Positions 12,520-22,783 of a stretch of DNA of 64,000 bases are shown here, piece by piece. The stretch covers positions 1-64,000 of the forward strand of contig NZ_CAMKGL010000008.1 in NCBI RefSeq assembly GCF_946227985.1. Direction: 5' to 3'. The notes under the pieces were generated by a model that did no database searches, was not told the DNA's origin, and saw only the letters and a list, made by a program, of their open reading frames with translations. Origin of the DNA: Serratia quinivorans. GTDB taxonomy: Bacteria; Pseudomonadota; Gammaproteobacteria; Enterobacterales; Enterobacteriaceae. Both the position numbers and the translations under genes were made by a program. Position 1 is the first letter of the stretch; each line of letters begins with the position of its first letter.

Positions 12520-14433
12520 ATGATTGTATTTTCCTCGCTACAAATCCGACGCGGCACCCGCGTCCTGTTGGACAACGCCACGGCGACGGTTAATCCAGGT
12601 CAGAAGGTCGGCCTGGTGGGTAAAAACGGCTGCGGCAAATCCACGCTGCTGTCATTGCTGAAGGGCGAGATGGCCGCGGACGGCGGCAGTTACACCTTTC
12701 CAAGCAACTGGGCCCTGGCCTGGGTTAACCAGGAAACACCGGCGCTGGACGTACCTGCGCTTGAGTATGTGATCGACGGCGACCGCGAATTCCGCCAGCT
12801 TGAAGCCGAATTGCAGGTGGCAAACGATAAAAACGACGGCCACGCCATCGCCACCCTGCACGGCAAACTGGATGCTCTTGATGCCTGGACCATCCGTTCA
12901 CGCGCCGCCAGCCTGCTGCACGGCCTGGGCTTTTCCAACGAACAGTTGCTTAATCCGGTTCGCGCCTTCTCGGGCGGCTGGCGCATGCGTCTGAACCTGG
13001 CACAAGCGCTGGTCTGTCGTTCAGACCTGCTGCTGCTCGACGAACCCACCAACCACCTGGATTTGGACGCGGTGATCTGGCTGGAACGCTGGTTGAAAAG
13101 CTACCCAGGCACGCTGGTGCTGATTTCGCACGATCGCGATTTTCTTGATCCGATCGTCGATAAGATTCTGCATATCGAACAAGAAACCATTAACGAATAT
13201 ACCGGTAACTACTCCTCGTTCGAACGTCAACGTTCGACCAAGCTGGCACAGCAGCAGGCGCTGTACCAGAACCAACAGGAGAAAGTGGCGCATCTGCAAA
13301 GCTATATTGACCGCTTCCGCGCGCAGGCCACCAAGGCCAAGCAGGCGCAAAGCCGTATTAAAATGCTTGAACGCATGGAGCTGATTGCACCGGCCCACGT
13401 CGATAACCCATTCAGCTTCAGCTTCCGCCAGCCGGAAAGCCTGCCGAATCCGCTGCTGCGCATGGAAAAGGTCAGCGCCGGTTATGGCGACAAGGTGATC
13501 CTGAACTCAATCAAACTGAACCTGGTGCCCGGCTCACGCATCGGTCTGCTGGGCCGTAATGGCGCCGGTAAATCCACCCTGATCAAAATGCTGGCCGGTT
13601 CACTGGAGCCGCTGAGCGGTGAGATTGGTCTGGCGAAAGGCATCAAGCTGGGCTACTTCGCCCAGCATCAGCTGGAGTTCTTGCGCGCCGACGAATCCCC
13701 GCTGCAGCATCTGAGCCGCATCGCCCCGCGGGTGCTGGAGCAGCAGTTGCGCGACTACCTGGGCGGCTTTGGCTTCCAGGGCGATAAGGTTACCGAGATT
13801 ACCGAACGTTTCTCCGGTGGCGAAAAGGCGCGGTTAGTGCTGGCGCTGATTGTCTGGCAGCGCCCTAACCTGCTGCTGCTTGATGAACCGACCAACCACC
13901 TGGATCTGGATATGCGTCAGGCACTGACCGAAGCGCTGATCGACTTTGAAGGCGCATTAGTGGTGGTTTCGCACGACCGCCACCTGTTGCGCTCCACTAC
14001 TGACGATCTCTATCTGGTGCACGATGGCCAGGTGGAAGTGTTCGACGGCGATTTGGACGACTATCAGCAATGGCTGGTTGACCTGCAACGCCAGGAAAAC
14101 CAGCAGGACGCGCCGGACAAGGAAAACAACGCCAACAGCGCGCAAGCCCGTAAAGATCAGAAACGTCGGGAAGCCGAGTTCCGTAGCCAGACTCAGCCGC
14201 TGCGCAAGCAGATCGCCAAGCTGGAACAGCAGATGGAAAAACTGAGTGCCGAACTGGCGGCGGTGGAAGAGAAGCTGGCGGACTCCGCGTTGTACGACAT
14301 CAGCCGCAAGGCCGATTTAACGCTTTGTCTGCAGCAGCAAAGCCAGGCCAAATCCGCGTTGGAAGAAACGGAAATGACCTGGCTGGATGCGCAAGAGCAG
14401 TTGGAACAGTTCACCAACGAGTTTGACCTTTAA
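12520..14433 (+). CDS. yheS: ABC-F family ATPase YheS
   Basis: ABC-F proteins have two ATPase domains and no membrane part, and act on ribosomes. The 637-residue length is the same as in E. coli. Walker A motifs are GKNGCGKST (near residue 34) and GRNGAGKST (near 345). Signature motifs are FSGGWRMR and FSGGEKAR, and both Walker B motifs are followed by DEPTNHLD. The linker between the domains is charged and helical, and a basic coiled-coil tail covers the last ~100 residues. It converges on tauD. Confidence 0.96.
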   Translation: MIVFSSLQIRRGTRVLLDNATATVNPGQKVGLVGKNGCGKSTLLSLLKGEMAADGGSYTFPSNWALAWVNQETPALDVPALEYVIDGDREFRQLEAELQVANDKNDGHAIATLHGKLDALDAWTIRSRAASLLHGLGFSNEQLLNPVRAFSGGWRMRLNLAQALVCRSDLLLLDEPTNHLDLDAVIWLERWLKSYPGTLVLISHDRDFLDPIVDKILHIEQETINEYTGNYSSFERQRSTKLAQQQALYQNQQEKVAHLQSYIDRFRAQATKAKQAQSRIKMLERMELIAPAHVDNPFSFSFRQPESLPNPLLRMEKVSAGYGDKVILNSIKLNLVPGSRIGLLGRNGAGKSTLIKMLAGSLEPLSGEIGLAKGIKLGYFAQHQLEFLRADESPLQHLSRIAPRVLEQQLRDYLGGFGFQGDKVTEITERFSGGEKARLVLALIVWQRPNLLLLDEPTNHLDLDMRQALTEALIDFEGALVVVSHDRHLLRSTTDDLYLVHDGQVEVFDGDLDDYQQWLVDLQRQENQQDAPDKENNANSAQARKDQKRREAEFRSQTQPLRKQIAKLEQQMEKLSAELAAVEEKLADSALYDISRKADLTLCLQQQSQAKSALEETEMTWLDAQEQLEQFTNEFDL

Positions 14434-14444
14434 GGCCTCTGCCC

Positions 14445-15293
14445 TTACGCCTTGTAGAAAGGTTTATCCCCCAGAATGGTCGCGCGGTGCATAATGCGCC
14501 GCTGCGGCAGATAATCCGCGTTGGCGTAATGCTGCGTCACGCGGTTATCCCAGATGGCAATGTCATTTTCCTGCCAGCGCCAACGCACCTGAAACTCCGG
14601 CTTGGTGATGTGGGCGAACAGGAAATTCAGCAGCGCGTCGCTTTCCTTCGGTGCCAGATCAACAATACGCGTCGTAAAACCTTCATTGACGAACAGGGCC
14701 TGCCGGCCGCTGACCGGATGCGTGCGCACTACCGGATGCAGCAAGGGTGGGTTTTTCTGTACCGCTGCCTGCCAGCGCTGGCGTTCGTCTTCACTGCCGC
14801 GATGCTTGTGTTCCGGGAATGACTTGGTGAAGTCATGCTCCGCCTTCAGCCCGGCCAGCAATTGCCTGAACGGCTCAGACAGCGCTTCATAGGCCGCAAT
14901 ACCACTGGCCCACAGCGTATCGCCACCGGTGGAAGGCAGGGTTTTCGCCGCCAGAATCGCCCCCAACGGCGGGTTTTCGATAAAGGTCACGTCGGTATGC
15001 CAGTTATCGTTGTCCGGCGGATTATGGTCATGGGTATCCAGCACGATAATCTCTTTCACCTCGGCGGCTTGCGGATAGACCGGGTGGATATGCAGGTCGC
15101 CGAAGCGACCGGCCAAATTCCGCTGTTGCAACGGCGTGATCGGCTGATTACGCAGAAACAGCACCTGATGTTTCAGCAACGCATGGTAGAGCTGTTCGAA
15201 TTGGCCGTCCCCCAAGGGACGTGCCAGGTCAACGTTTTCCACCAGCGCACCGATATAAGGCCCCAACGGGGTGATACTTAAACGTTCGTTCAT
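14445..15293 (-). CDS. tauD: Taurine dioxygenase
   Basis: TauD is an Fe(II)/2-oxoglutarate dioxygenase that hydroxylates taurine, which then falls apart to sulfite and aminoacetaldehyde. I start it at [13 protein letters not shown], giving 282 residues and the four-base ATGA overlap with tauC. The metal motif NWHTDVTF (HxD) is near residue 98 and the distal His is in [14 protein letters not shown]. The 2-oxoglutarate-binding Arg lies in the QRRIMHR segment. It is the last gene of tauABCD. Confidence 0.97.
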   Translation of the reverse strand: MNERLSITPLGPYIGALVENVDLARPLGDGQFEQLYHALLKHQVLFLRNQPITPLQQRNLAGRFGDLHIHPVYPQAAEVKEIIVLDTHDHNPPDNDNWHTDVTFIENPPLGAILAAKTLPSTGGDTLWASGIAAYEALSEPFRQLLAGLKAEHDFTKSFPEHKHRGSEDERQRWQAAVQKNPPLLHPVVRTHPVSGRQALFVNEGFTTRIVDLAPKESDALLNFLFAHITKPEFQVRWRWQENDIAIWDNRVTQHYANADYLPQRRIMHRATILGDKPFYKA

Positions 15294-16129
15294 TGGTTTA
15301 CTCCGTGCCACGGGGTCAATCGGCGCTGCAAGGCGCGTAACCCCAGCTCCAGCCCAAATGCAATTATCGCAATCACACCGATCCCGGCCAGCACCACATC
15401 GGTAGCCAGAAACTCACCGGCGGATTGCACCATAAATCCCAGGCCACGGGTGGCGGCGATCAGTTCTGCGGCCACCAGCGTCGACCAGCCGACCCCCAGC
15501 CCAATTCGGATGCCGGTTAAAATCTCCGGCAAGGCGCTAGGCAGCACCACAAAACGCAGCAACTGCCAACGGTTTGCCCCAAGCGCACGGGCGGCCCGCA
15601 CGCGAACCTGCGCCACACTGCGCACACCGGCTACGGCAGACAGCGTCACCGGGGCGAAGATCGCCAGATAAATCAGCAAGATTTTCGAGGTTTCGCCGAT
15701 GCCGAACCAAATCACCATCAGCGGTAAATAGGCCAGCGGCGGCACCGGGCGGTAAATCTCAATCAACGGATCGAGAATGCCGCGCACCGTATCGTTCAGC
15801 CCCATGGCGATACCCACCGGTACACCGATAATCACCGCTGCCAACAGCGCCACCAGAATACGCCCCAGGCTGGCGGCCAAATGCTGCCATAGCGTGGCGT
15901 CCATAAAGCCTTGCGGGCTGGCGATGGTAATCAGTTGATGCAGCACCTGCTGCGGTGCCGGCAGGAATAACGGGCTGATCAGGTTCAGCGCGGTCACGCC
16001 CCACCAGATGGCCAATACCACCAGCAGGGTGGCGCTGCTTAGCCAAACATTACGCGGCACGCTAAAACGGCGCGTCGGTGCTGCAGCCTGCGGCTGAGCC
16101 ACCTCTTTGAGAGCGGAGTGCAGACTCAT
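15290..16129 (-). CDS. tauC: Taurine ABC transporter permease
   Basis: TauC is the membrane channel of the taurine importer. Its 279 residues contain about six hydrophobic segments and the binding-protein-dependent permease motif that docks with TauB ([28 protein letters not shown]). It overlaps tauD and tauB by four bases each (ATGA), so the four genes form one tightly coupled operon. Confidence 0.97.
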   Translation of the reverse strand: MSLHSALKEVAQPQAAAPTRRFSVPRNVWLSSATLLVVLAIWWGVTALNLISPLFLPAPQQVLHQLITIASPQGFMDATLWQHLAASLGRILVALLAAVIIGVPVGIAMGLNDTVRGILDPLIEIYRPVPPLAYLPLMVIWFGIGETSKILLIYLAIFAPVTLSAVAGVRSVAQVRVRAARALGANRWQLLRFVVLPSALPEILTGIRIGLGVGWSTLVAAELIAATRGLGFMVQSAGEFLATDVVLAGIGVIAIIAFGLELGLRALQRRLTPWHGVNQ

Positions 16130-16893
16130 AACAAGGCCTCGCGCTGTTGAAAGACCTTGCCCAGCACATATTCGCGCTGCGCGATAAATTCAGGGTCGGA
16201 CTTAATCGAACGGCAGGGCTCCCCGTCGGCATAGCGCTGGCCAAAGTTAAGCGTCAGGCGCTCCACCACCTGCCCCGGTCCCGGCGACAGCAACAGCAGT
16301 TCACTGGCCAGAAACACCGCTTCTTCAATATCATGGGTGATCAGCAGCACCTGTTTGCCGGTATCACGCCAAATGGTCAACAGCAGTTCCTGCATTTGCT
16401 CGCGGGTAAATGCATCCAGCGCGCCAAACGGCTCATCCAGCAACAACAGGCGCGGATCGGCAGCCAGGGCACGGGCAATCCCTACCCGCTGACGCATGCC
16501 GCCGGAGAGCTGCCAGATAAAGTGCTGTTCATAGCCGGCCAATCCGACGCGTTGCAACATCTCTTTTGCCACCTGACGTCGCTGCTGTTTGCCGACACCG
16601 GCCAGTTGCAAACCAAACTCCACGTTATCCACCACGTTGCGCCACGGCAGTAAACCCTCATGCTGGAACACCACGCCCCGCTCGGCTCCGGGGCCGCTAA
16701 CGGTCGTTCCATCAAGCGTGATGCTGCCAGCTGAAGGCTCAATAAACCCGGCGATCAAATTCAGGAGCGTGGTTTTGCCACAGCCCGAAGGCCCGAGCAC
16801 CACCACCAGTTGCCCGGCGGCAATCTGGAAAGAGACGTCGCGCAGCGCGGGGCGGCCCTGATACTCTGCTGAAAGGTGATTAACGTTTAACAT
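16126..16893 (-). CDS. tauB: Taurine ABC transporter ATP-binding protein
   Basis: TauB is the ATPase of the taurine importer. Its 255 residues hold Walker [10 protein letters not shown] (near residue 34), the signature LSGGMRQR, Walker [13 protein letters not shown], and the switch His in [10 protein letters not shown]. It starts 9 bases after tauA with GGGGAG upstream. Confidence 0.97.
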   Translation of the reverse strand: MLNVNHLSAEYQGRPALRDVSFQIAAGQLVVVLGPSGCGKTTLLNLIAGFIEPSAGSITLDGTTVSGPGAERGVVFQHEGLLPWRNVVDNVEFGLQLAGVGKQQRRQVAKEMLQRVGLAGYEQHFIWQLSGGMRQRVGIARALAADPRLLLLDEPFGALDAFTREQMQELLLTIWRDTGKQVLLITHDIEEAVFLASELLLLSPGPGQVVERLTLNFGQRYADGEPCRSIKSDPEFIAQREYVLGKVFQQREALL

Positions 16894-16902
16894 TCTGCTC
16901 CC

Positions 16903-17898
16903 CTACGACTGCGGCGCAGCCTGCACCTGTTTTACAAACCGATCGGTGACGTAGGCACTGTAATCGCCGTCGACCTGCGGAATTTTGCCCTGCTGTTTAA
17001 GGAACTCGGCAGTATCGCGGATAGCCTTGTCCACCGGTTGGCCCAACTGGGTGATTTGTTCCGCCACCGGCAAATAGGTATTGCCCTTCACCAGCACCGG
17101 TATTTGTTCCTCCGGCACGCCGCTCAAACGGGCCAGCGTGCTGAGATTGCCCTTGTCCTTCAGCCACTGCTCCGGCTGCGCCAGATAGGCTTTTTGCGCG
17201 TTCAGCGCACTGGCGGCAAAGGCAGTCACCACTTCCGGGTGTTTTTCGGCAAAGTCTTTGCGCACGACCCAAACGTCAAGCGTTGGCGCGCCCCATTGTC
17301 CAACCTGGGCGGAATCGGTCAGCACCTTGCCCTGCTTGGCTAATTCATTGACTACCGGCGCCCAGACGTAGGCTCCGTCGATGTCACCGCGCTGCCAGGC
17401 AGCGGCAATGGCCGGCGGTTGTAGATTGAGAATTTTGACCTGCTCAGGCTTGATGCCCCAGTGCTTGAGCGAGGCCAGCAGGCTGTAGTGGGTGGTTGAG
17501 ATAAAGGGCACGGCGATACGCTTGCCGATCAAATCCTGCGGGCTTTTGATCTCTTTTTTCACCACCAGGGCTTCGGAGCTGCCGAGCTGGGAGGCGATCA
17601 GGAAGACTTCGATAGGGAGTTTTTGGCTGGCGGCCACTGCCAGTGGGCTAGAGCCGATATTACCGATCTGCACGTCACCGGAAGCCAACGCGCGTAGCAC
17701 GCTGGAGCCGCTGTCGAATTTACGCCAGTCAACGGTGGCACCGGATTGTTTGGCGAAGCTGTTTTCCGCCTGCGCCACCTTGGCAGGTTCCGCCGACGTC
17801 TGGTATGCCACGGTCACGTCCACCGCATAGGCGCTGGCTGCGCTGAGTGACAACACCAAAAGTGCCGCGCTGCGTAATGAAAACAGTTTGCTCGCCAT
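16903..17898 (-). CDS. tauA: Taurine-binding periplasmic protein
   Basis: TauA captures taurine in the periplasm. The 331 residues begin with a clear signal peptide (LRSAALLVLSLSAASAYA, cut near residue 25), followed by a SsuA/TauA-type solute-binding fold (VTVAYQTSAEPAKVAQAE). It is the first gene of tauABCD. Upstream, 17905-18000 is AT-rich with a T-run, as in promoters controlled by Cbl and CysB in E. coli, where the operon is induced by sulfate starvation. I could not fix the exact sites. Confidence 0.96.
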   Translation of the reverse strand: MASKLFSLRSAALLVLSLSAASAYAVDVTVAYQTSAEPAKVAQAENSFAKQSGATVDWRKFDSGSSVLRALASGDVQIGNIGSSPLAVAASQKLPIEVFLIASQLGSSEALVVKKEIKSPQDLIGKRIAVPFISTTHYSLLASLKHWGIKPEQVKILNLQPPAIAAAWQRGDIDGAYVWAPVVNELAKQGKVLTDSAQVGQWGAPTLDVWVVRKDFAEKHPEVVTAFAASALNAQKAYLAQPEQWLKDKGNLSTLARLSGVPEEQIPVLVKGNTYLPVAEQITQLGQPVDKAIRDTAEFLKQQGKIPQVDGDYSAYVTDRFVKQVQAAPQS

Positions 17899-18011
17899 GA
17901 TCCGCTCCGTTGATAAAAGTCTGTTCAGTTGCTGACAGTTTTATCTGAGCGGTGACAAGCTATAAAAGAATAAAAAAAACTGCGTTATTACTTATGGGAA
18001 TAAAAATTTAT

Positions 18012-18794
18012 TCAGAGTTTTATTTCCCCACGCAAAAACGTGTGTGCATAGCCGCCAATCAAGGTGCGATCGCCCTTCAGTTCACAGAACAACTCGCCGC
18101 CGCGCGCCGAAATCTGCCGGGCGTGCAGCTGATGGCGACCAAGACGTGCGCTCCAGTATGGCATCAGCGTGCAGTGCGCGGAGCCGGTCACCGGGTCTTC
18201 GCCGCCGTCGAGGGTAAAATAGCGCGAGACAAAATCCACTGTCGCCCCCGGAGCGCTGACAATCACTGCCCGGCCAACCAGGGCAATCAGTGCCGGGATA
18301 TCCGGCTGTAATGCCCTTACCTGTGCTTCGTTTTCCAACACTACCAACAGCGCATTGGCCTGCCACACTTCCTGCGGATGAGCACCCAGCAGCGCCGCCA
18401 ACCCTTCAGGTTCCACAACCTTCTGTGGGGGCCGGGACGGGAAATCCAGGACCAGGCGTTCGCCATCTTCGGCGTCGCGTTTAACGTACAAGTCGCCGCT
18501 CGCCGAGCGGAAACGAATATCCTGCAGCGCCGGGTTCACCACGCTGAACATCACGTGTGCCGCCGCCAGCGTGCCATGACCGCACAAATCGACTTCTCGC
18601 TGGGGAGTAAACCAACGGATGGCCGACATATCGCCATCGTCCCAGACAAAGCTGGTTTCCGGCAGGCTCAGCTCATTGGCGATGGCCTGCATCTGCGCAG
18701 CCGACAACGGCTGCTTCAACAGGCAGACGCCAGCCGGATTGCCCCGAAACCCTTTACCGGTGAAGGCCGCAATATGGAAGTAATTTTCTGCCAT
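18012..18794 (-). CDS. PhzF family isomerase-like protein
   Basis: PhzF-family enzymes are epimerase-fold proteins; the best known isomerises a phenazine precursor. I start at MAENYFHIAAFTGKGF, giving 260 residues. Family motifs are GNPAG (residues 18-22), LPETSF with the catalytic Glu at 46, CGHGTLAAAH and GGEDPVTGSAHC. No phenazine genes are nearby, so the substrate is unknown. It lies 10 bases after a LysE-type exporter gene and is probably co-transcribed with it, which hints at a linked role in handling a small metabolite. Confidence 0.88.
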   Translation of the reverse strand: MAENYFHIAAFTGKGFRGNPAGVCLLKQPLSAAQMQAIANELSLPETSFVWDDGDMSAIRWFTPQREVDLCGHGTLAAAHVMFSVVNPALQDIRFRSASGDLYVKRDAEDGERLVLDFPSRPPQKVVEPEGLAALLGAHPQEVWQANALLVVLENEAQVRALQPDIPALIALVGRAVIVSAPGATVDFVSRYFTLDGGEDPVTGSAHCTLMPYWSARLGRHQLHARQISARGGELFCELKGDRTLIGGYAHTFLRGEIKL

Positions 18795-18804
18795 TCGCAA
18801 TTCC

Positions 18805-19407
18805 TTAATGCCAGATGAGTAACACGCAGGCTGCGGTGAGCAACCCCATAGAAACGTTAAAAATGATCCAGGCCTTTTTGCTGCGCAGCAGGCGACCAAT
18901 CACCGTGCCAAATCCCAGCCAAATCACGCCGGCAATGATGTTCACCACGAATATGCCCAGTGAGATAGCCAGAATCGAGGCGTTGTATTGAGCACCAGCC
19001 AGGCTGAAGCTGGCCACCGCTCCCAGCGCCATCAGCCAGGCCTTGGGATTAAGGAACTGTAGCAGCCAACCCTGGTACAGCCGTATCGGTTTGGGCGGTG
19101 CCACGTCGGTTTCCAGCTTTTCATAAGCGGCGGTAGCCACTTTCCATGCCAGCCACAGCAGATACAGGCTACCGAGAATTTTCAGCACCAGATGCAACGC
19201 CGGATAAACCAAGATCAGGCTGCCGACGCCGAACGCCACCAACAGCAAAATGCTTTGCATGCCGAGCATGATGCCAATCATCAGCAACAGTGAACGCATA
19301 AAGCCAAAGTTGGCGCCGGAAGTGGTCAGTAACATATTGTTGGGGCCGGGTGTGATCGCGGCAACCCACAGAAAACCTAACATCGAAAGAAATAAACTCG
19401 CATCCAT
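18805..19407 (-). CDS. LysE/RhtB family amino-acid exporter
   Basis: The 200-residue protein has about six membrane helices and the family N-terminal motif VAAITPGPNNMLLTTSGANFG near residue 16. Such proteins export amino acids or their derivatives; the substrate here cannot be told. I start at MDASLFLSMLGFLW (ATG 19407-19405) instead of nine codons earlier. It is followed closely by the PhzF-like gene. Confidence 0.88.
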   Translation of the reverse strand: MDASLFLSMLGFLWVAAITPGPNNMLLTTSGANFGFMRSLLLMIGIMLGMQSILLLVAFGVGSLILVYPALHLVLKILGSLYLLWLAWKVATAAYEKLETDVAPPKPIRLYQGWLLQFLNPKAWLMALGAVASFSLAGAQYNASILAISLGIFVVNIIAGVIWLGFGTVIGRLLRSKKAWIIFNVSMGLLTAACVLLIWH

Positions 19408-19525
19408 CAGGCGGGCGCTCCTCACCCTGGTCATTTTTTGCAGTATTATTGTTAACTCTGGCTAGTGAAGCTAACAGCGCACTAATCATCCCACAATAGT
19501 TGCCAATAAGAATTTAATTCAAGCT

Positions 19526-20506
19526 ATGCATGAATCCTTTCGCCCGTTGACCGGGGCCAGTAATCCCCATCTGCAAACGCTGCTACCACGGCTGGTGCGT
19601 CGCCGCGTGCAGTTGAAACCCCACTGGCAACGGTTGGAGTTGCCCGACGGCGACTTTGTCGATCTCGCCTGGAGCGAAGATCCGGCTCTGGCCGGCGGCA
19701 AGCCGCGCGTGGTGCTGTTCCACGGCCTGGAAGGCAGCTTCTACAGCCCCTATGCCCATGGCCAGCTCAACGCCTGGCGCGAAAAGGGCTGGCTCGGTGT
19801 GGTGATGCATTTTCGCGGTTGCAGTGGCGTGCCGAACCGCAAGCAGCGTATCTACCACTCCGGTGAAACGGAAGACGCGCGCTTCTTCCTCCAGTGGCTG
19901 CGTACTGCCTACGGAGAAGCCCCCACCGCTGCCGTTGGCGTCTCACTCGGCGGCAATATGCTGGCCTGTTATCTGGCACAGCAGGGTGCCGACAGTCTGC
20001 TGCAGGCGGCGGTGGTGGTTTCTGCGCCACTGATGCTGGAACCCTGCTCATGGCGGATGGATCAAGGCTTCTCGCGGGTTTATCAGCACTACCTGCTCGG
20101 CCAGTTGAAACAAAACGCCACCCGCAAACTGCTGCACTATCCTGATACCCTGCCGCTCAAGCTACCGCAGCTCAAGGCATTGCGTCGGATCCGCGACTTT
20201 GACGATGCCATTACCTCGCGCATCCATGGCTTTAGCGATGCCACCGATTATTACCGCCGTTGCAGCGCCCTGCCGCTGTTGCCGTCGATCCAAACGCCGC
20301 TGTTGATCATCCATGCCAAGGACGATCCTTTTATGACCGACGAAGTGATCCCCGAAACCGCCACGCTGCCGCACAACATTGAATATCAATTGACCGAGTT
20401 TGGCGGCCACGTCGGTTTTGTCGGCGGTACATTGAAAAAACCCCATATGTGGCTGGAATACCGTATTCCATCCTGGCTTGCCCCTTACCTGGAAACAACC
20501 AAGTGA
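19526..20506 (+). CDS. yheT: Alpha/beta hydrolase YheT
   Basis: YheT is a cytoplasmic alpha/beta-hydrolase of the YheT/ABHD1-3 esterase group, with no firmly known substrate. The 326 residues hold an oxyanion-hole strand ([18 protein letters not shown]), the nucleophile elbow GVSLGGNM with its Ser, an Asp in HAKDDPFM, and a late His in GGHVGFVGG, so the triad looks complete. It overlaps yheU by four bases (GTGA). Confidence 0.94.
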   Translation: MHESFRPLTGASNPHLQTLLPRLVRRRVQLKPHWQRLELPDGDFVDLAWSEDPALAGGKPRVVLFHGLEGSFYSPYAHGQLNAWREKGWLGVVMHFRGCSGVPNRKQRIYHSGETEDARFFLQWLRTAYGEAPTAAVGVSLGGNMLACYLAQQGADSLLQAAVVVSAPLMLEPCSWRMDQGFSRVYQHYLLGQLKQNATRKLLHYPDTLPLKLPQLKALRRIRDFDDAITSRIHGFSDATDYYRRCSALPLLPSIQTPLLIIHAKDDPFMTDEVIPETATLPHNIEYQLTEFGGHVGFVGGTLKKPHMWLEYRIPSWLAPYLETTK

Positions 20507-20736
20507 TTATCCCCTGGAAAGAACTGGAAACCGAGACCCTCAATAGCCTGATCGAGTCCTTTGTACTGCGCGAAGGTACCGACTACGGCGAGCATGAGCG
20601 CTCGCTGGAACAGAAAGTGGAAGACGTGCGCCGCCAGTTGAAAAACGGCGAGGTGCTGTTGGTGTGGTCAGAACTGCATGAGACCATCAACATTATGCCG
20701 CGCGGGCAGTTCCGCGCCGGGCAAGAAGAAATTTAG
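20503..20736 (+). CDS. yheU: YheU family protein
   Basis: This 77-residue protein closely matches YheU ([29 protein letters not shown]), a small conserved gammaproteobacterial protein of unknown role. It starts with GTG at 20503, which overlaps the yheT stop (GTGA) and gives the conserved N-terminus [13 protein letters not shown] longer ATG frame opening inside yheT is unlikely. The tail is slightly longer than in E. coli. Confidence 0.93.
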   Translation: MIIPWKELETETLNSLIESFVLREGTDYGEHERSLEQKVEDVRRQLKNGEVLLVWSELHETINIMPRGQFRAGQEEI

Positions 20737-20840
20737 TGTCTGTCGGTTCTATGACTGACGGAAAAAATCAGGTAACAATGAGGGATTGCAAACCAACGCG
20801 CGGAATTTTGCCCTTGGCGAAAGGGCGTCAAACAAACCAA

Positions 20841-21042
20841 TATAGCCTATAGCTTTCAAGCTGCAGCTAGGCGCCCAACTCGCTCATCCCCGGACGCTTA
20901 CTCAAGTAAGTAACCGGGGTGACAAATCTGTCGGGAACAGATTTGAACGCTGCTTGCAGCGGCCCCCAGGGGCGTGGCCCACGGATGGGCCACGTAATTG
21001 AGTGCAGGTAACAACGCTGCAGCTTGAAAGATGACGGGTATA
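20841..21042. repeat. Dispersed palindromic repeat, copy A
   Basis: The ends are imperfect inverted repeats: the left reads about TATAGCCTATAGCTTTCAAG then CTGCAG, and the right reads CTGCAGCTTGAAAGATGACG then GGTATA. A central palindromic GCTTACTCAAGTAAGTAAC and a further GC-rich hairpin (GTGGCCCACGGATGGGCCAC, near 20977-20996) lie inside. It fills most of the 351-base gap between yheU and prkB. Copies B and C share the ends, and B also shares the central motif. Confidence 0.8.
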
Positions 21043-21087
21043 ATTTTATCTGACGCCTGCGCATTTAACACGGAGTGATCCATCACC

Positions 21088-21957
21088 ATGTCCGCCAAAC
21101 ATCCCGTTATCGCAGTGACCGGCTCCAGCGGCGCCGGCACCACCACCACCAGCGTGGCGTTCCGTAAAATCTTTCAGCAGTTGAACATCCGCGCCGCGGA
21201 GCTGGAAGGCGACAGTTTCCACCGCTATACCCGACCGGAAATGGACGCGGCGATCCGCAAAGCGCGCGATCTTGGCCGTCATATCAGCTATTTCGGCCCC
21301 GAGGCCAACGACTTTGGCCTGCTGCAACAGAGCTTTAGCGAGTACGGCACCAACGGCACCGGCCGTTCGCGCAAGTATCTGCACACCTACGATGAAGCAG
21401 TGCCCTATAACCAGGTACCGGGGACCTTTACCCCGTGGGAAGCCTTACCGGCACCGACCGACGTGCTGTTTTATGAAGGGCTGCACGGCGGCGTAGTGAC
21501 CGAGCACAACGACGTGGCCAAACATGTCGATTTGCTGGTCGGCGTGGTGCCTATCGTTAACCTGGAATGGATCCAAAAGTTAATCCGCGATACCGGCGAG
21601 CGCGGCCACTCCCGTGAAGCGGTGATGGATTCTGTGGTGCGTTCGATGGAAGACTACATCAACTACATCACGCCGCAGTTTTCGCGCACCCATATCAACT
21701 TCCAGCGCGTGCCGACGGTAGATACCTCCAACCCGTTCGCCGCCAAGGCGATCCCCTCACTGGACGAGAGTTTTGTGGTGATCCACTTCCGCGGCCTGGA
21801 TCAGATCGATTTCCCTTATCTGCTGGCGATGCTGCAGGGATCTTTTATCTCGCATATCAATACGCTGGTGGTGCCGGGCGGCAAAATGGGGCTGGCAATG
21901 GAGTTGATTATGGCGCCGCTGGTACAGCAACTGCTGGAAGGCAAAAAAATCGAATAA
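21088..21957 (+). CDS. prkB: Phosphoribulokinase-like protein
   Basis: The 289-residue protein matches E. coli PrkB (YhfE-region putative phosphoribulokinase) at almost every position I recall. Walker A is GSSGAGTTTTS near residue 12. The phosphoribulokinase/uridine-kinase motifs EGDSFHRYTRPEMD and FYEGLHGG follow. There is no Calvin cycle evidence nearby, so its real substrate in this organism is unclear. It converges on yhfA. Confidence 0.95.
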   Translation: MSAKHPVIAVTGSSGAGTTTTSVAFRKIFQQLNIRAAELEGDSFHRYTRPEMDAAIRKARDLGRHISYFGPEANDFGLLQQSFSEYGTNGTGRSRKYLHTYDEAVPYNQVPGTFTPWEALPAPTDVLFYEGLHGGVVTEHNDVAKHVDLLVGVVPIVNLEWIQKLIRDTGERGHSREAVMDSVVRSMEDYINYITPQFSRTHINFQRVPTVDTSNPFAAKAIPSLDESFVVIHFRGLDQIDFPYLLAMLQGSFISHINTLVVPGGKMGLAMELIMAPLVQQLLEGKKIE

Positions 21958-21963
21958 CTAACC

Positions 21964-21990
21964 GGAGCGCGGCAACTGGCCGCGCTCCTT
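21964..21990. terminator. Terminator between prkB and yhfA
   Basis: A perfect 9-bp GC-rich stem (21964-21972 with 21980-21988) with a 7-base loop sits between the two convergent stop codons. The T-run is short. Confidence 0.7.
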
Positions 21991-21996
21991 TATCCG

Positions 21997-22404
21997 TCAG
22001 GACACCGCGCGGATCTCAAAGCTGTGGGTCACGCTGGCGGCCTTACTCAGCATCAATGACACCGAACAGTACTTCTCGGCGGAAAGATTCACCGCGCGTT
22101 CAACAATTTTGTCACTTAAATCTTTACCGGTGACGATGAAATGCAGGTTGATATGGGTAAACAGTCGTGGTGCTTCCTCACGCCGCTCGGAGGTCAATTT
22201 CACCTCGCAGTCGCGCACATCGTTACGTCCTTTTTGCAGGATAGACACCACATCTATCGCGCTGCATCCCCCTACCGACATCAGTACCATTTCCATTGGG
22301 CTGGGGGCTTTATCCCCGGCGTTGCCGTCCATGAGTACCTGATGGCCAGACGCGGATTCGCCCAGAAACGTCAACCCTTCCACCCACTTAACTCTTGCCT
22401 GCAT
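21997..22404 (-). CDS. yhfA: OsmC family protein YhfA
   Basis: OsmC-like proteins reduce organic hydroperoxides with a pair of redox cysteines. Both are present here: GGCSAIDVV near residue 46 and EKYCSVSLML near residue 117. I start at MQARVKWVEGLTF, giving 135 residues as in E. coli, not three codons earlier. It diverges from crp, an arrangement kept from E. coli. Confidence 0.94.
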   Translation of the reverse strand: MQARVKWVEGLTFLGESASGHQVLMDGNAGDKAPSPMEMVLMSVGGCSAIDVVSILQKGRNDVRDCEVKLTSERREEAPRLFTHINLHFIVTGKDLSDKIVERAVNLSAEKYCSVSLMLSKAASVTHSFEIRAVS

Positions 22405-22783
22405 ACTGGTCACTCCGGTTAATTTCTTAAAATCAGACTACGCTTTCGCATAGAAACTGGCAACGGAACCTGATGCTAATCATGCTGAAGCGAGACAACA
22501 CAAGACACCCGCCTCACTCTGTGCTACAAACAGAGCCGCAATAAATCTTTCCGGGACACTGATTTCAGGGAAACTCCCAGGGAAAGGCTCCTTTACCGGT
22601 ATGTTAACAGAATGTAGCTTGCAGCTCTCCCGGCAAGTTAATATGCTAGGGCGACAGCGTATATTTATGACACGCCTCAAAACCTGCTGCCAGCCACCAT
22701 TAAAAGAACGGCGACAGCACGTTTTACAGGGAACTCTGACCCCTGTGACACAAGGCAGCGATAACAACAGAGGATAACAGCGA
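22405..22783. promoter_or_regulatory. yhfA-crp divergent regulatory region
   Basis: This 379-base gap has no gene. It must hold both promoters and the long crp leader. The stretch CATGCTGAAGCGAGACAA (near 22479) is very like what I remember upstream of E. coli crp, and AGAGGATAACAGCGAATG at the crp start also matches. In E. coli CRP binds here to control its own gene and a divergent RNA; I could not mark a perfect CRP box by eye. Confidence 0.6.

Noticed and set aside
18012-18794. Phenazine biosynthesis cluster
   Set aside because: Only a PhzF-family gene is present; this family is widespread without phenazine production and no other phz gene is near.
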